Assembly: GCA_003538495.1 (NCBI GenBank)
Contig: DPSD01000452.1
Coordinates: 1 to 6,580 of the forward strand
DNA: 6,580 nucleotides
From: Accumulibacter sp.
GTDB lineage: Bacteria > Pseudomonadota > Gammaproteobacteria > Burkholderiales > Rhodocyclaceae
Direction: 5' to 3'
The notes under the pieces: model-generated
Databases searched by the model: none
What the model was told of the DNA's origin: nothing
What the model saw: the letters and a program-made list of their open reading frames with translations, nothing else
In this document: in pieces, positions 6,368 to 6,580 of the stretch
Layout of the letters: every line of letters begins with the position of its first letter
How positions within the stretch are numbered: position 1 is the first letter of the stretch
Made by a program: the position numbers and the translations under genes

Positions 6368-6580
6368 TTCGCCCCCAGTACGCGCAGCAAGCGGTTCTCG
6401 CTCGGCGGACGCGGTACGAAATCGCTGCTGACGGCACTCAGCAAGTCATCGAGCGTTGGCGGCGAATGGTCGAAGAGCTGGTGCGCGAGGCGGCGGCGCC
6501 GGTCTGAAATCGCCTCGTAAGCGGCGCGGACGCTTTCGAAACGCTCACGGTCGCGTTCTGGCGGCGATTCGCGAATCGCC
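6364..6580 (-). CDS. J-domain-like protein, C-terminal fragment
   Basis: The reading frame is open from the right edge to TGA at 6366-6364, giving the last 71 residues; the N-terminus is outside the window. The fragment contains PPERDRERF, then ESVRAAYEAISDRRRRLAHQLFD (residues 15-37). This matches the end of a J-domain: the F..ir.AYE.LsD...R...YD pattern of helix III and the start of helix IV. A tail of about 34 residues follows (PPTLDDLL, then ENRLLRVLGAK). J proteins stimulate Hsp70 ATPase and deliver substrates, and this gene is the first visible member of the operon, overlapping the GrpE-like gene by four bases. The HPD tripeptide region would lie at residues 5-7, which read S-P-P, so the motif may be degenerate. 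A conventional HPD further upstream cannot be excluded from this fragment. The stretch is too short to have been listed as an independent ORF, but the call is strong because homology and overlap agree. Confidence 0.7.
   Translation of the reverse strand, partial: AIRESPPERDRERFESVRAAYEAISDRRRRLAHQLFDHSPPTLDDLLSAVSSDFVPRPPSENRLLRVLGAK
6563..6580. repeat. Perfect 18-bp palindrome within the J-like gene
   Basis: GGCGATTCGCGAATCGCC equals its own reverse complement over all 18 bases and ends exactly at the window edge, so it could be longer. It lies in the coding part of the J-like gene, just upstream of its PPERD motif. It could be a protein-binding or methylation-related site, a hairpin in the mRNA, or chance. 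Confidence 0.5.

Noticed and set aside
4179..6431. Plus-strand open frame of 750 codons opposite the Hsp70 and GrpE-like genes
   Set aside because: It is antisense to two clearly homologous genes. Its product is rich in Asp, Gln, Arg and His with no recognisable domain, as expected for a codon-position shadow in high-GC DNA.

Overview
The window is high-GC bacterial DNA with tightly packed genes. The gene types (an AraC regulator with an Arabinose_bd-like N-terminus, a HAMP receptor with an HBM-like sensor, a GrpE/Hsp70/J-domain team) and the codon style suggest a proteobacterium. My best guess is a betaproteobacterium of the Rhodocyclales/Accumulibacter kind. That placement is inference; there is no rRNA or other marker here.

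Layout. Bases 1-84 (minus) hold the first 28 codons of an exported protein with a clear signal peptide and a good Shine-Dalgarno site. A 326-base divergent intergenic region follows. It carries a 10-bp inverted repeat placed next to both genes and three copies of a GTGCAA(AC) word. Next, on the plus strand, are an AraC-family regulator (about 411-1523) and, after a 187-base gap with a plausible sigma70-type promoter, a two-TM helical sensor protein with a HAMP domain (1711-3429). Its periplasmic part is built from three repeats of about 100 residues sharing an R-x-x-E-K-D/S-[FL]-L motif, but it has no recognisable output domain.

The right half (3494 to the window end, minus strand) is one compact operon converging on the sensor gene. 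In transcription order it encodes the C-terminus of a J-domain-like protein (cut by the window edge), a long GrpE-like nucleotide exchange factor, an Hsp70 of 582 residues, and a 123-residue zinc-ribbon protein of unknown function. All three junctions overlap (GTGA, ATGA and an 8-base overlap), so the four products are probably translationally coupled and work as one accessory Hsp70 machine: ATPase, exchange factor, J partner and a zinc-ribbon accessory protein.

The Hsp70 lacks the loop of about 23 residues typical of proteobacterial housekeeping DnaK, has a short lid and lacks the usual acidic tail. The visible J fragment has S-P-P where I would align the HPD tripeptide. This set is the part of the window most likely to hold something little described. 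I see no tRNA, rRNA, CRISPR array, insertion sequence or phage gene.
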